A stretch of DNA of 64,000 nucleotides. Origin: Pseudomonadota bacterium. Its GTDB lineage: Bacteria > Pseudomonadota > Gammaproteobacteria > Xanthomonadales > Rhodanobacteraceae. The stretch lies in NCBI GenBank assembly GCA_023388255.1, contig JAEWGO010000008.1, positions 1 to 64,000 of the forward strand. Reading direction: 5' to 3'. Shown here one piece after another: positions 9,128 through 17,843 of this stretch (its first letter is position 1; the number at the start of each line of letters is the position of its first letter). Position numbers and translations under genes: made by a program. The notes beneath the pieces were generated by a model. That model worked only from the letters and a program-made list of their open reading frames with translations, ran no database searches and had not been told where the DNA came from.

Positions 9128-12010
9128 ATGACGATCGAACACCGACGCCGCGTCTTCGCGATCCTGCGCGAACTGCTCGACTCGACCGAGCCTCGATCCG
9201 ATGACCGGCTGCACGCGCTCTGCGACGGCGACGATGCGCTCGCCATCGAAGTGCGCGAGTTGATGCGCAAGCAGGCATCCGACCTGTTCGACTCGAATCC
9301 GGTCGACATCGCCAGCCGCCTGATCGAGGCCAACGAGCCGGCGCTACCCGCCGGCGGCGCATCGATCGGCGGCTGGCGCATCGAACGCGAGCTCGGCCGC
9401 GGCGGCATGGGCACGGTATTTCTGGCCGAACGAAGCGGCGACGGTTACGTTCAACAGGGCGCGTTGAAACTGATCCGTCGAGGCATGGATTCCGATGACT
9501 TGCTCGCGCGCTTCCGCGCCGAACGCCGCATCCTGGCCAGCCTCGCCCATCCGCATACCGCGCGCCTGCTCGATGGTGGCGTCAGCGAAGACGGGCGACC
9601 GTATTTCGTCATGGAGTACGTCGCTGGCGAAACCTTGCGCCAATGGGCCACGCGCACGCGCGCCGGCCTCGACGCGCGCATCGCGGTGTTCCTGCAACTG
9701 TGCGAAGCGGTCGCGCATGCGCACCAGCGCCTGATCGTGCATCGCGACATCAAGCCCGAGAACGTGCTGGTTGACCAGACCGGACATGCACGGCTGCTCG
9801 ATTTTGGCATCGCCAAACTGCTCGAAACGGACGCGACGACCGAACGCACGATGACTTCGCGGCGTTTCGTCTCGCGCGCCTACGCGGCGCCGGAACAGAT
9901 TGCCGGCGCCGCAGCTACGACGATGACGGACGTCTACCAGCTCGGTGTACTGCTGTTCGAATTGCTGACCGGCGCTCGTTTCGGCGCGCGTCCTGCCGGC
10001 TCGGTTTCCGCCTGGCTCGCACGCGCGCACGCCGAAGTGGACGAGCCCTTGCGTGCCGCGATCCCGCCGCAGGCCTTGCACGGCGATGCCGCCATCGTCG
10101 TCGCACGCGCCACTGACGCCGATCCGTTGCGCCGCTATGCCACGGTCGAGGCGTTCGCCGATGACGTGCGCGCGTGGCGCGCCGGACGCCCGATCAACGC
10201 GCGCGCGGACAGCACGACCTATCGCCTGCGCCGCTTCGTCGGGCGCCACCGGCTCGCCAGCGCACTGGCCGTGCTCGCAATCGGAGCCGTGCTCGCAGGT
10301 TCCACGCTCGCGCTCTGGCAAGCGCGCAAGGCGGCCACCGAGGCGCGCCTGGCGCGCTCCGCGCAGGCGTTTCTCGCCAGCGTGTTCGAGGCTTCCGCAC
10401 CCGATGCCTCCGCCGGCGAGCACGTGACAGCGCGCGAACTGCTCGATCGGGGCAGCGAGCGCATCGAACGCGAACTCGCTGATCAGCCGCGCCTGCGCGG
10501 CGAGATGCAGCTGACGCTCGGTTCGCTATACCGGCAGCTTGGCCAGTTTGCGCAGGCCGAACACCTGCTCGATGGCGCCCGCACCACGCTCGCCGGAATC
10601 GATTCCGCATCCGACAGCGCGATCCGCGCGCAGATCGAATTCGCGGTGACCGAGCGCGAGCTGGGCAAGCTTGACGAGTCCGATCGCGCGCTGGCGACCG
10701 CGTTCGCATCCGATCCGCGCGCGAAGCTGCATTCGCAGGCGCTCGCCGAGCGCAGCCTGCTGCGCGAAAAGCAGGGACGTTTCAACGACGCCGTCGACGA
10801 TGCGCGGTCCGCCTACGCGATCGATCTGAAACGCGGCGCCGAAGCGCGCGACGACCAGTCGCGCGACCAGCAGGTCGAAGCGTTGATGCTGGCACGACGT
10901 GGCCAGTACGACGATGCCGCACGCCTGTTCGAGCAGGCGATCGCAGGCGCGCGCACGCTGTACGGAGAGCAGGACACGCGCATCGCACAGATGCTCAACG
11001 ACTACGGCGTCGCCCTGATCGAGAAGGGCCGTTCGAAGGAAGCGGAAACCGAATTGCGCAAGGCACTCGCGATCCGCCGCGAGCGGCTCGGCGACGCACA
11101 TCCCGCAGTTGCCGAGACCTTGCAGGTGCTTGGTGCCACACTGCGCTCGCTGGGCCGCCTCGACGAATGCCAGGCTGCGCTGGAGGAAGCCTTGAAGATC
11201 CAGCGCGCGGCCTTCGGCGATCATCACGTACTCATTGCCAACACCCTCAATTCGCTCGGCATGCTCGACTTCACGCGGCGCCGGCCGGCCGACGCCGCGC
11301 GGCGTTTCAGCGAAGCGCTCGCGATCTATCGCGAACGCGGCGAAAGCGACAGCGCACCTGCCACCACCGCGGCGAACAACCTGGCAAGCGCGCTGATCCT
11401 GCTCGGCCGCTACGACGAGGCCGAGCCGTTGATGCGCCACTCGCTAGAAGTGCATCTGAAACTGGTCGGCGAGCAGCATCCGCTGGTGATGAGCGACCTC
11501 AACACGATCGCGCAGCTGGAAATGCGCCGCGACCGCTTCGACAGCGCGATCGGGCACGCGCGGCGCGCGGTGCGCATTGCCGACTCCGCATCGAGCCCGG
11601 CACGCGAAGGAGCCTACGCGCACCTCGCGTTTGCCATCGTGCTGAACCGCGCGGGCCGACCGGACGAAGCGCTGACCGAGGTCGACGGCGCGATCGCCGC
11701 GCTCGAACGCCTGAGTGCGGCAGACGATGCCCGTTTGCCGGTCGCGCGTGCGGTGCGCGCGGATGCCCTGCTCCGCCTCGGCCATGTCGACGAAGCACAC
11801 GAACTCGCCGGCGCCGTGTTGGCCGAACGCAGCGAGCACCTGCCCGGCGACGTCAGCGGCATGGCTGCCACGCACGCCCTGCTCGCGCGCATTGCGGATG
11901 CACGGCGCAAGCCGATCGAGGCGAAGCGTGAACGCGACGCTGCGCGCGTACTGGTCGCCGGCATGGCTGCTCCGGACCCGGATCTGCTGCGGCAGATCGG
12001 GTTTCGCTGA
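9128..12010 (+). CDS. Membrane serine/threonine protein kinase with TPR repeats
   Basis: A 960-residue Hanks-type kinase. A short N-terminal region (1-80) precedes the kinase domain (about 83-345) with glycine loop GRGGMGTV (90-97), lysine in ALK (Lys114), catalytic HRDIKPEN (205-212) and DFG (225-227), so it should be active. One transmembrane helix lies at about 376-396. The rest (about 420-900) is a long array of tetratricopeptide-like repeats, such as the LGDAHPAVAETLQVLG and GEQHPLVMSDLNTIAQLE units. These would lie on the far side of the membrane from the kinase and may sense a partner or ligand. It follows the ECF sigma gene, a pairing known in several phyla where kinase activity replaces an anti-sigma factor. 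Confidence 0.92.
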   Translation: MTIEHRRRVFAILRELLDSTEPRSDDRLHALCDGDDALAIEVRELMRKQASDLFDSNPVDIASRLIEANEPALPAGGASIGGWRIERELGRGGMGTVFLAERSGDGYVQQGALKLIRRGMDSDDLLARFRAERRILASLAHPHTARLLDGGVSEDGRPYFVMEYVAGETLRQWATRTRAGLDARIAVFLQLCEAVAHAHQRLIVHRDIKPENVLVDQTGHARLLDFGIAKLLETDATTERTMTSRRFVSRAYAAPEQIAGAAATTMTDVYQLGVLLFELLTGARFGARPAGSVSAWLARAHAEVDEPLRAAIPPQALHGDAAIVVARATDADPLRRYATVEAFADDVRAWRAGRPINARADSTTYRLRRFVGRHRLASALAVLAIGAVLAGSTLALWQARKAATEARLARSAQAFLASVFEASAPDASAGEHVTARELLDRGSERIERELADQPRLRGEMQLTLGSLYRQLGQFAQAEHLLDGARTTLAGIDSASDSAIRAQIEFAVTERELGKLDESDRALATAFASDPRAKLHSQALAERSLLREKQGRFNDAVDDARSAYAIDLKRGAEARDDQSRDQQVEALMLARRGQYDDAARLFEQAIAGARTLYGEQDTRIAQMLNDYGVALIEKGRSKEAETELRKALAIRRERLGDAHPAVAETLQVLGATLRSLGRLDECQAALEEALKIQRAAFGDHHVLIANTLNSLGMLDFTRRRPADAARRFSEALAIYRERGESDSAPATTAANNLASALILLGRYDEAEPLMRHSLEVHLKLVGEQHPLVMSDLNTIAQLEMRRDRFDSAIGHARRAVRIADSASSPAREGAYAHLAFAIVLNRAGRPDEALTEVDGAIAALERLSAADDARLPVARAVRADALLRLGHVDEAHELAGAVLAERSEHLPGDVSGMAATHALLARIADARRKPIEAKRERDAARVLVAGMAAPDPDLLRQIGFR

Positions 12011-12066
12011 CCGACGGGAAGGCTCGTTCTGCCGGACCGCCATCGCCCGATGTCCCGATTCGTCGC

Positions 12067-12090
12067 GAACTTGCGTACTCCTCCTGCATC
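12067..12090 (+). promoter_or_regulatory. Second copy of the candidate ECF-sigma promoter motif
   Basis: GAACTTGCGTACTCCT lies at 12067-12082, at the same 44-base distance from the next ATG as its relative at 9084. It supports regulation of the 12111 gene together with the kinase gene. Confidence 0.45.
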
Positions 12091-12110
12091 GCCACGAAAC
12101 CAGGACCCGC

Positions 12111-13553
12111 ATGTCCCTCCCCCTGCTTCCCGCCTTGCTCGCTGGCGTTCTCTCGAACGGCTTCAGCGCGCTTCCGATCTACGACGTCGACGCAAGCTTC
12201 GCGGCCAGCCAGTCAACACCGGGTTGGCGGCGGCTGTATTTCGGGCCGCAGGATGAAAAGGCGGTTGCGATCGCGAAGGCGCCGGGCGGTGGCTACGTCG
12301 TCTGCATGAGCGTGCCTGGAGGCGCTGCCGGTGCGCAGATCGGCCTGATGAAACTCACCGCGCAAGGTGTCCTCGTCACGGCTGGCTTCGGCAACGGCGG
12401 CTACGTGCTGAAGGACGCCTTCCTCAGCAGCGTCACCGACATGACAATCGACGCGCAGGGCCGCATCGTCGTCGTCGGCGCAACACCAGGTCCGGGACCG
12501 GGCAGTCCAACCGATTTCGGCATCGTGCGTTTCAACGCGGACGGCAGCGACGACAGCAGTTTCGCCGGTGACGGCGGCACCTCGTTCGGCTTCGACAATG
12601 TCGCCAGCGCGATCTACGCCAACGACGCGCCCACTTCGGTGCTGACCGAAGTCGACGGCAGGATCGTGATCGCCGGCGGCGTCCAGTACACCAGCGTCAG
12701 CACGACGACGCGCATCGGCGTGGTCCGCCTCAATGTCGATGGCAGCCTCGACAGCAGCTTTGGCAACATCGACGACGGCAGTGGCGGACGCCGCGGCACG
12801 CAGTTCACGTTCGTCGAGAGCAAGTCCGCGTACGCGGCGAAGATCGCGCATATCGCCGGCGACCATTTCGTCGTTGCCGGCACGTCGGTTTACTCGGGAA
12901 CCGACACCGATTTTGCCGCGCGCATCCTGACACCGTCCGGCTCGCCATGGTCCGGCGACACGGGCTCGCAGACCTTCGCGATCGACGAACCCGGCCCAGG
13001 CAACTCGTTTTACGACACTGTCACCACCGCCACGCTCGCCAACCCGACCACGTTGTATCTCGCCGGCAATGCGAGCGGCCATGCCGCCGCCGTGCGCGTG
13101 CTCGTCGGGCCACCGAACTGGATCGGCCAATACACCGATCTTGCCATTGACGCGAACTTTGTCGGCAGCGGCATCAGCGGCCGTCCGAACATTTTCGTCG
13201 GCCCCGCGGACACCGAAGCGAAGGCGACCGCAACCGGGCCCGACGGACGCCTGCTGATACTCGGAAGGCGCAGCGTCGGCAGCCTGTCACAAGGCATGCT
13301 GATGCAGCTGCAACACGATGGCCGCCTCGACTACTACGTATACCCGGGCGGCCTGCGCCCATACTCGGCACCGACATTGGCGGGCGACGCAAGCGCCTAT
13401 ACCGAATTCAGCAGTGTCGTGTTCGATGGCGCCAACCCGGTCGCGTTTGGCAGCGCGGTCGACAACGCGACGTCGGTAGTCGATTTCGATGGCGTGGCAA
13501 CACGCCTGTTGTCCGACACGATCTTCGCGGACGGCCTCGACGCACGGCCATGA
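12111..13553 (+). CDS. Secreted delta-60 repeat protein with C-terminal IFADG tag
   Basis: A 480-residue exported protein. The N-terminus (MSLPLLPALLAGVLSNGFSA) is a weak signal-like segment. The body consists of delta-60/DUF5122-type beta-propeller repeats, seen as VRFNADGSDDSSFAGDGG and VVRLNVDGSLDSSFG units, each ending in an RxNxDGSxDxSF motif. The last residues read LLSDTIFADGLDARP, matching the IFxxGFx tag of the proteins at 2-355 and 32432-36385. The longer open frame upstream overlaps the kinase gene and is not used. It lies 100 bases after the kinase and shares its upstream motif, so it is a probable target or partner of the sigma/kinase pair. Biochemical role unknown. Confidence 0.85.
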   Translation: MSLPLLPALLAGVLSNGFSALPIYDVDASFAASQSTPGWRRLYFGPQDEKAVAIAKAPGGGYVVCMSVPGGAAGAQIGLMKLTAQGVLVTAGFGNGGYVLKDAFLSSVTDMTIDAQGRIVVVGATPGPGPGSPTDFGIVRFNADGSDDSSFAGDGGTSFGFDNVASAIYANDAPTSVLTEVDGRIVIAGGVQYTSVSTTTRIGVVRLNVDGSLDSSFGNIDDGSGGRRGTQFTFVESKSAYAAKIAHIAGDHFVVAGTSVYSGTDTDFAARILTPSGSPWSGDTGSQTFAIDEPGPGNSFYDTVTTATLANPTTLYLAGNASGHAAAVRVLVGPPNWIGQYTDLAIDANFVGSGISGRPNIFVGPADTEAKATATGPDGRLLILGRRSVGSLSQGMLMQLQHDGRLDYYVYPGGLRPYSAPTLAGDASAYTEFSSVVFDGANPVAFGSAVDNATSVVDFDGVATRLLSDTIFADGLDARP

Positions 13554-13687
13554 CGACTGGCGGCATGCCCTCGCGATGAGGCGAGCAAGCAGCCGACAAA
13601 CGAGGATCGCCGCCGCCCTCGGAAATCGCGATGCGCGACGTTTCGCGCATGGTGTTGCCGCGCACATGCCGCTAGCATGCGCGCGGC

Positions 13688-14467
13688 ATGCAAACCCTCG
13701 ACCCCAACGACCGCCCCGCCCTGCTCGAAGCGCGTGCCCTCGGCTTCGCGCGCAACGACGAGCCGATCTTCGGGCCGCTCGATTTCGCATTGAGCGCGGG
13801 CGAAGTCGTGCTGATCGAGGGCGACAACGGTGCAGGCAAATCAACCTTGCTGCGCGTGCTGTCCGGCCTGCTCGCGCCGACATCGGGCGAGATCCGCTTG
13901 AAGGGCGAACCACTGACCTTGGCGCGGCTGTCGCCGCAGGTCGCCCTGCTGAGCCATCAGTCCGGCCTGAAGCATGAACTGACCGCACTCGAGAACCTGC
14001 GCTTCGCGGCCGGACTGCTCGGACAGCGCGCCGGCATCTCGCCGCCGACGGCACTCGCCGCGGTCGGTCTCGACGGCTACGCCGACGTGCCGACGCGACA
14101 GCTTTCCGCCGGCCAGAAGAAACGTGTCGCGCTGGCGCGCGTGCTGCTCGCGCCGGTCGGCCTGTGGCTGCTCGACGAGCCATACGCGAACCTCGATCTC
14201 GACGGCATCAAACTGGTCAATCGCCTGCTGGAGAATCACGCCAATCGTGGCGGCGCCGCGCTGATCACGTCGCACGGCGCGTATGCATACACGTCGGGGA
14301 CGCCGCGCAGGATCGCCTTGTCCTCCTCGGCCTCTGCGCAGCGGGGGGAGATGACCGCAGGGCAGAGGGGGACAAGTCCGATCGATCCGACGCAGCCCGT
14401 GGGCGAAAAACGCCCTTTCCACGCCATCGGGGAGTTTCCTCCGCAAGCAGGAGAGGCAAAAGCGTGA
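13688..14467 (+). CDS. ccmA: Heme exporter ATP-binding protein CcmA
   Basis: CcmA is the ATPase of the CcmAB complex, which with CcmC and CcmD releases heme-loaded CcmE in system I cytochrome c maturation. The 259 residues hold Walker A GDNGAGKS (45-52), Q-loop around HQSGLKHELT, signature LSAGQ (139-143), Walker B LLDEP (161-165) and switch His196. Typical CcmA ends soon after the TPRRIAL segment near residue 211. Here about 48 further residues, rich in Ser, Gly and Pro, are encoded by DNA that looks like intergenic repeat sequence (see the repeat at 14319). The stop overlaps the GTG of ccmB. Confidence 0.93.
   Translation: MQTLDPNDRPALLEARALGFARNDEPIFGPLDFALSAGEVVLIEGDNGAGKSTLLRVLSGLLAPTSGEIRLKGEPLTLARLSPQVALLSHQSGLKHELTALENLRFAAGLLGQRAGISPPTALAAVGLDGYADVPTRQLSAGQKKRVALARVLLAPVGLWLLDEPYANLDLDGIKLVNRLLENHANRGGAALITSHGAYAYTSGTPRRIALSSSASAQRGEMTAGQRGTSPIDPTQPVGEKRPFHAIGEFPPQAGEAKA
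14319..14459. repeat. Intergenic-type repeat DNA read as the ccmA tail
   Basis: The segment contains a purine-rich stretch, a GGGCG-AAAAA-CGCCC hairpin (14401-14415) and a degenerate palindrome cctccgcaagcaggagagg (14438-14456). The last is a relative of the CTCTCCCGCAAGCGGGAGAG repeats at 42673 and 63396. It codes for the non-conserved C-terminal tail of CcmA and may have been captured by loss of an earlier stop codon. Confidence 0.5.
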
Positions 14468-15147
14468 AACCAGGATCGACTTCAGCTGCCTGCGCTGCGC
14501 TGATCCGCCGCGACCTCACGCTCGTCTGGCGCCGCCGTGGCGACGCGGCGAATCCGATCCTGTTCGCGCTGATCGTCGTCGCGCTGTTTCCGCTTGCACT
14601 CGGACCGGAGCCGCTGCAGTTGCAGCGCATCGCCGCCGGCGTCGTCTTCGTCGCGATCCTGCTTGCCGGTCTGCTCGCGCTCGATACCTTGTTCCGCAGC
14701 GACTACGAGGACGGTTCGCTCGAACAACTGGTGCTGTCGCCGCATCCGCTGTCGCTGATGCTCGCGTGCAAGATCACGGTGCACTGGCTGACGACGGCGT
14801 TGCCGCTGATCGCCGTCGCGCCGTTGCTCGGCGAGTTGCTGCATCTCGACCCGACACTGCGCAGCGTGCTGCCTGCGGCGCTGCTGCTGGCGACGCCGCT
14901 GCTCAGCCTGATCGGCGCGGTCTGCGTGGCGCTCACGGTCGGCATGCATCGCTCTGGTATGCTGCTGGCGCTGCTCGTGCTGCCGCTGTACGTGCCGGTT
15001 TTGATCTTCGGCGCGGGCGCCTGCAACGCGGCTCAGGCCGGATTGCCGTTCCTCGCGCCGCTGCTGTGGCTCGCGGCTGCACTGGTGCTGACTTTGGTCC
15101 TCGCGCCGCTCGCATGCGCGGCGGCCCTCAGAATCTCCTTGTCATGA
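14464..15147 (+). CDS. ccmB: Heme exporter membrane protein CcmB
   Basis: This is the membrane partner of CcmA, 227 residues long, close to the usual 220. The sequence is almost entirely hydrophobic, with about six predicted membrane segments. The RSDYEDGSLEQLVLSP motif near residue 80 is characteristic of CcmB. The GTG start at 14464 overlaps the ccmA stop; no ATG fits better. Its stop overlaps the ccmC ATG, so ccmA-B-C are coupled. Confidence 0.93.
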   Translation: MKPGSTSAACAALIRRDLTLVWRRRGDAANPILFALIVVALFPLALGPEPLQLQRIAAGVVFVAILLAGLLALDTLFRSDYEDGSLEQLVLSPHPLSLMLACKITVHWLTTALPLIAVAPLLGELLHLDPTLRSVLPAALLLATPLLSLIGAVCVALTVGMHRSGMLLALLVLPLYVPVLIFGAGACNAAQAGLPFLAPLLWLAAALVLTLVLAPLACAAALRISLS

Positions 15148-15926
15148 ATGCGCTGACACTCTGGTTCCACAAGACCGGCTCGCCGCCGACTTTCTACCGC
15201 ATCGCCGGCGCGCTCATGCCCTGGTGCTACGGCATCGCATTCGTGCTTGGCGCGATCGGCCTGTATGGGGGTCTCGTGCTCGCGCCGCGCGACTATCAAC
15301 AGGGTGACGCCTACCGGATCATCTTCATCCATGTGCCATGCGCATGGATGGGTCTGTTCGCGTATTTCTTCATGGCCGCGAACGCATTCGTCGCACTGGT
15401 CTGGCGTATCAAGCTGAGCGAGGTGCTGGCGATGGCGAGCGCACCGGTCGGTGCTGCGTTCACCTTCATCACCCTGGTCACGGGCTCGCTCTGGGGCAAG
15501 CCGATGTGGGGCACGTGGTGGACCTGGGACGCGCGCCTGACTTCCGAACTCGTGCTGCTGTTCCTCTATCTCGGAGTGATCGGCCTGTACGCCGCGATCG
15601 AGGATCGGCGCCAGGCCGCGCGCGCGGCCGGATTCCTTGCGCTGATCGGCATCGTCAACCTGCCGATCGTGCATTTCTCGGTGAACTGGTGGAACACCTT
15701 GCACCAGGGTTCGACGGTGCGCCTGATGGGTCCGTCGAAAATCGACAGCGGCATGCTCTGGCCGCTGCTGCTGATGGCGATCGCGACGCACCTGTGGTTC
15801 TTCGGCAGCCTGCTCGCGCGCACGCGCGTCGGCCTGCTCGAACTCGATGGCGGCAAGGACTGGGTGCGCACGATCGCGCTCGCCGATGCCGCGGCCTCTC
15901 CGCCGACGGAGCACACGCATGGCTGA
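15144..15926 (+). CDS. ccmC: Heme transporter CcmC
   Basis: CcmC delivers heme to CcmE in the periplasm. The protein has 260 residues, six hydrophobic segments and the tryptophan-rich periplasmic motif around WGKPMWGTWWTWDARLTSE. The flanking heme-ligating histidines are visible in IFIHVPCAWMG and in VHFSVNWWNTLHQG. The start ATG overlaps the ccmB stop. Its 3' end overlaps the first bases of ccmD. Confidence 0.95.
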   Translation: MNALTLWFHKTGSPPTFYRIAGALMPWCYGIAFVLGAIGLYGGLVLAPRDYQQGDAYRIIFIHVPCAWMGLFAYFFMAANAFVALVWRIKLSEVLAMASAPVGAAFTFITLVTGSLWGKPMWGTWWTWDARLTSELVLLFLYLGVIGLYAAIEDRRQAARAAGFLALIGIVNLPIVHFSVNWWNTLHQGSTVRLMGPSKIDSGMLWPLLLMAIATHLWFFGSLLARTRVGLLELDGGKDWVRTIALADAAASPPTEHTHG

Positions 15927-16095
15927 GTTCTTCGCGATGGGCGGCTACGGCAGCTACGTCTGGCCCGCCTACGCCGTGTTCTTCATCGTGCTGGCGACCG
16001 AGGCACTCGCGCCGCGCATGCAGCGCAAGCGCGTCCTCGCCGAATTGCGCGGCCGCCTGAAACGCCGCCAGACCCGCAACGGAACGACCCAATGA
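15919..16095 (+). CDS. ccmD: Heme exporter protein CcmD
   Basis: A 58-residue protein with one membrane helix (about YVWPAYAVFFIVLATEAL) followed by a basic tail, the usual CcmD design. It stabilises the CcmC-heme-CcmE complex. The ATG at 15919 lies inside the end of ccmC, and its stop overlaps the ccmE ATG. A longer in-frame start exists within ccmC but would add an unconserved arginine-rich stretch. Confidence 0.88.
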   Translation: MAEFFAMGGYGSYVWPAYAVFFIVLATEALAPRMQRKRVLAELRGRLKRRQTRNGTTQ

Positions 16096-16559
16096 CTCCA
16101 ACCCGCAAGCGCCGCCTGATCGTGATCTCGCTGATACTCGTGGCGGTGATCGCCGCCGCCGGCCTGACCGTGCTCGCGCTGCAGCAGAACATGACCTACC
16201 TGTACTCGCCGAGCGAAGTCGAGGCCGGACATGCACCGGCCAGCGCACGTTTCCGCCTCGGCGGCGTCGTGCTCGAACAATCGATCAAGCGCTCCAGCCA
16301 GTCGCTCAAGGTCGACTTCATCGTCACCGATCGCTTCAAGGAACTGCCGGTCGAATACACCGGCATCCTTCCCGACCTGTTCCGCGAAGGCCAGAGCGTC
16401 GTCGCCACCGGCATGCTGCAGAACGGCCATTTCGTTGCGACCGAGGTATTGGCCAAGCACGACGAAACCTACATGCCCAAGGAAGTCGCCGACGCGATCG
16501 CCAAGGCGAAGACCGCGCATGCGGACAAGGACGGCGACGGCAAGGACCGCGACGAGTAG
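16092..16559 (+). CDS. ccmE: Cytochrome c-type biogenesis heme chaperone CcmE
   Basis: CcmE carries heme covalently in the periplasm and hands it to the CcmF/H ligase. The 155 residues comprise a membrane anchor (about 8-30), an OB-fold domain and the heme-binding motif VLAKHDETYMPKEV. His123 is the covalent ligand and Tyr127 the axial one. The C-terminus is a charged Asp/Lys tail. This is the last gene of the first ccm block; ccmF begins about 6 kb further on. Confidence 0.95.
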   Translation: MTPTRKRRLIVISLILVAVIAAAGLTVLALQQNMTYLYSPSEVEAGHAPASARFRLGGVVLEQSIKRSSQSLKVDFIVTDRFKELPVEYTGILPDLFREGQSVVATGMLQNGHFVATEVLAKHDETYMPKEVADAIAKAKTAHADKDGDGKDRDE

Positions 16560-16566
16560 CCGTCTC

Positions 16567-16585
16567 CGCTCGCCTTGTGCGAGCG
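16567..16585 (+). terminator. Hairpin after ccmE
   Basis: CGCTCGC pairs with GCGAGCG across a cttgt loop, 8 bases after the ccmE stop. No T-run follows, so it may be a weak terminator or an mRNA 3'-end structure. Confidence 0.35.
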
Positions 16586-16647
16586 CATGCGGGTGATGGC
16601 GGCCTGGGACAAGCGGAACGGCTCCTGCACGTTGCTTGGCCCGGAGA

Positions 16648-17607
16648 CTAGGCCGATCGCAAACGCGCTGCCTCGTCCCCTGGCGTCCCTGCGAATGCGT
16701 GTTCCAAGGCGTTGCGCAGATGCGATGACAGATAGTCGATGAAACAGCGCACCGCAGGCGCCAGTCCCTTGCGCGAAGTGAACATCGCATACAGTGTCAT
16801 GTCTGGCAGCGACCAGCCCGGCAGCAACAGCACGAGACGGCCGTCGGCAATTTCTTCGCGGCAGACCATCGTCGGCAACTCGGCCACGCCGCAGCCGGCC
16901 AGGGCGGCCTGCTTGATGACGACGATGTCTTCGGTCACCAGTCGCGGGGAAAAAGCGATTTCGCGCACGTCGCCCTTGGCTCCGCTGAAACGCCAGCCAT
17001 GCCGGTTGCCGCGCCCGAGATCCATCAGGCCACCGAGTCCTGCCGCACCGCGAAGATCCTCCGGCGTCTGCGGCAAGCCATGGGCCACGATCCAAGAAGG
17101 ACTCGCCACCAGCACATGCCGACGCAATACGAACGAACGCACCGCCAGCGAAGACGCACGGATGCCGGGAGCGATGCGCAACGCAACGTCGTAGCCGTCG
17201 GCGATCAGGTCGACTTCGCGATTGGTCATGTCAAGCACGAGCTCTATTTCCGGATACTCGATCATGAAGTCGGCCAGCAACGGCGCGAGGATGGTCTGCG
17301 CGAAGTTCACCGGACTGGTCAGCCGCACGATGCCGCGTGGCGTTCCGCGTGCATCGTCGATGACGCTGCCGGCACGCGCGACCTCGGCCAGCACGGCGCG
17401 GCAACGCTGGTAGTAACGCAGACCGACATCGCTGATCTGCAGTTTGCGCGTGGTGCGATGGATCAGGCGCACGCCAAGTTCGGATTCCAGTCTCGCCAGA
17501 TGCTGGCTGAGCACCGACTTGGCCACGCCGAGCGCATCGCTGGCTGCACTCAGGCTTCCGTGTTCGACGATCTTCGCGAAATACAGGATGTTGTTGAGGT
17601 CGTTCAT
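16648..17607 (-). CDS. LysR-family transcriptional regulator
   Basis: The 319-residue protein has an N-terminal winged helix-turn-helix (LNNILYFAKIVEHGSLSAASDALG, residues about 4-27) and a LysR substrate domain of the CrgA/AphB-like branch, seen in RGIVRLTSPVNFAQ and VDLIADGYDVALRI. The ATG at 17607 fits the family start. It is divergent from the decaheme cytochrome gene with a 236-base gap that contains a dyad (17702-17726). LysR proteins commonly control the divergent neighbour and themselves, so control of the electron-transfer genes is a reasonable but unproven guess. The effector is unknown. Confidence 0.9.
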   Translation of the reverse strand: MNDLNNILYFAKIVEHGSLSAASDALGVAKSVLSQHLARLESELGVRLIHRTTRKLQISDVGLRYYQRCRAVLAEVARAGSVIDDARGTPRGIVRLTSPVNFAQTILAPLLADFMIEYPEIELVLDMTNREVDLIADGYDVALRIAPGIRASSLAVRSFVLRRHVLVASPSWIVAHGLPQTPEDLRGAAGLGGLMDLGRGNRHGWRFSGAKGDVREIAFSPRLVTEDIVVIKQAALAGCGVAELPTMVCREEIADGRLVLLLPGWSLPDMTLYAMFTSRKGLAPAVRCFIDYLSSHLRNALEHAFAGTPGDEAARLRSA

Positions 17608-17701
17608 TGGCTGGCGGTGCTTTCCCCGGCGCGCTGGCTGCGGCCAGCTTAGGATCGTTCGGATTCCAGAACAATGTTTTCTCGGACGCGCCCTATCCAA
17701 C

Positions 17702-17726
17702 CCGAAGCGTGGCCGACACACTTCGG
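17702..17726. promoter_or_regulatory. Dyad between lysR and the decaheme cytochrome gene
   Basis: CCGAAGCGTG and CACACTTCGG are inverted with a 5-base spacer and one mismatch in ten. It lies in the divergent intergenic region about 95 bases from the LysR start and 118 from the cytochrome start. The size fits an operator; the LysR product is the obvious candidate binder. Confidence 0.4.
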
Positions 17727-17843
17727 CGCAGGGGCGCAATGAATGGCGTCACCCAGCGATGGCACGCGACGACCGGGGGCCGGTCATCGACGGAACCGAA
17801 GATTCCGAGCTGCGAACGCACCACCGTTACGGGGAGATCGACG

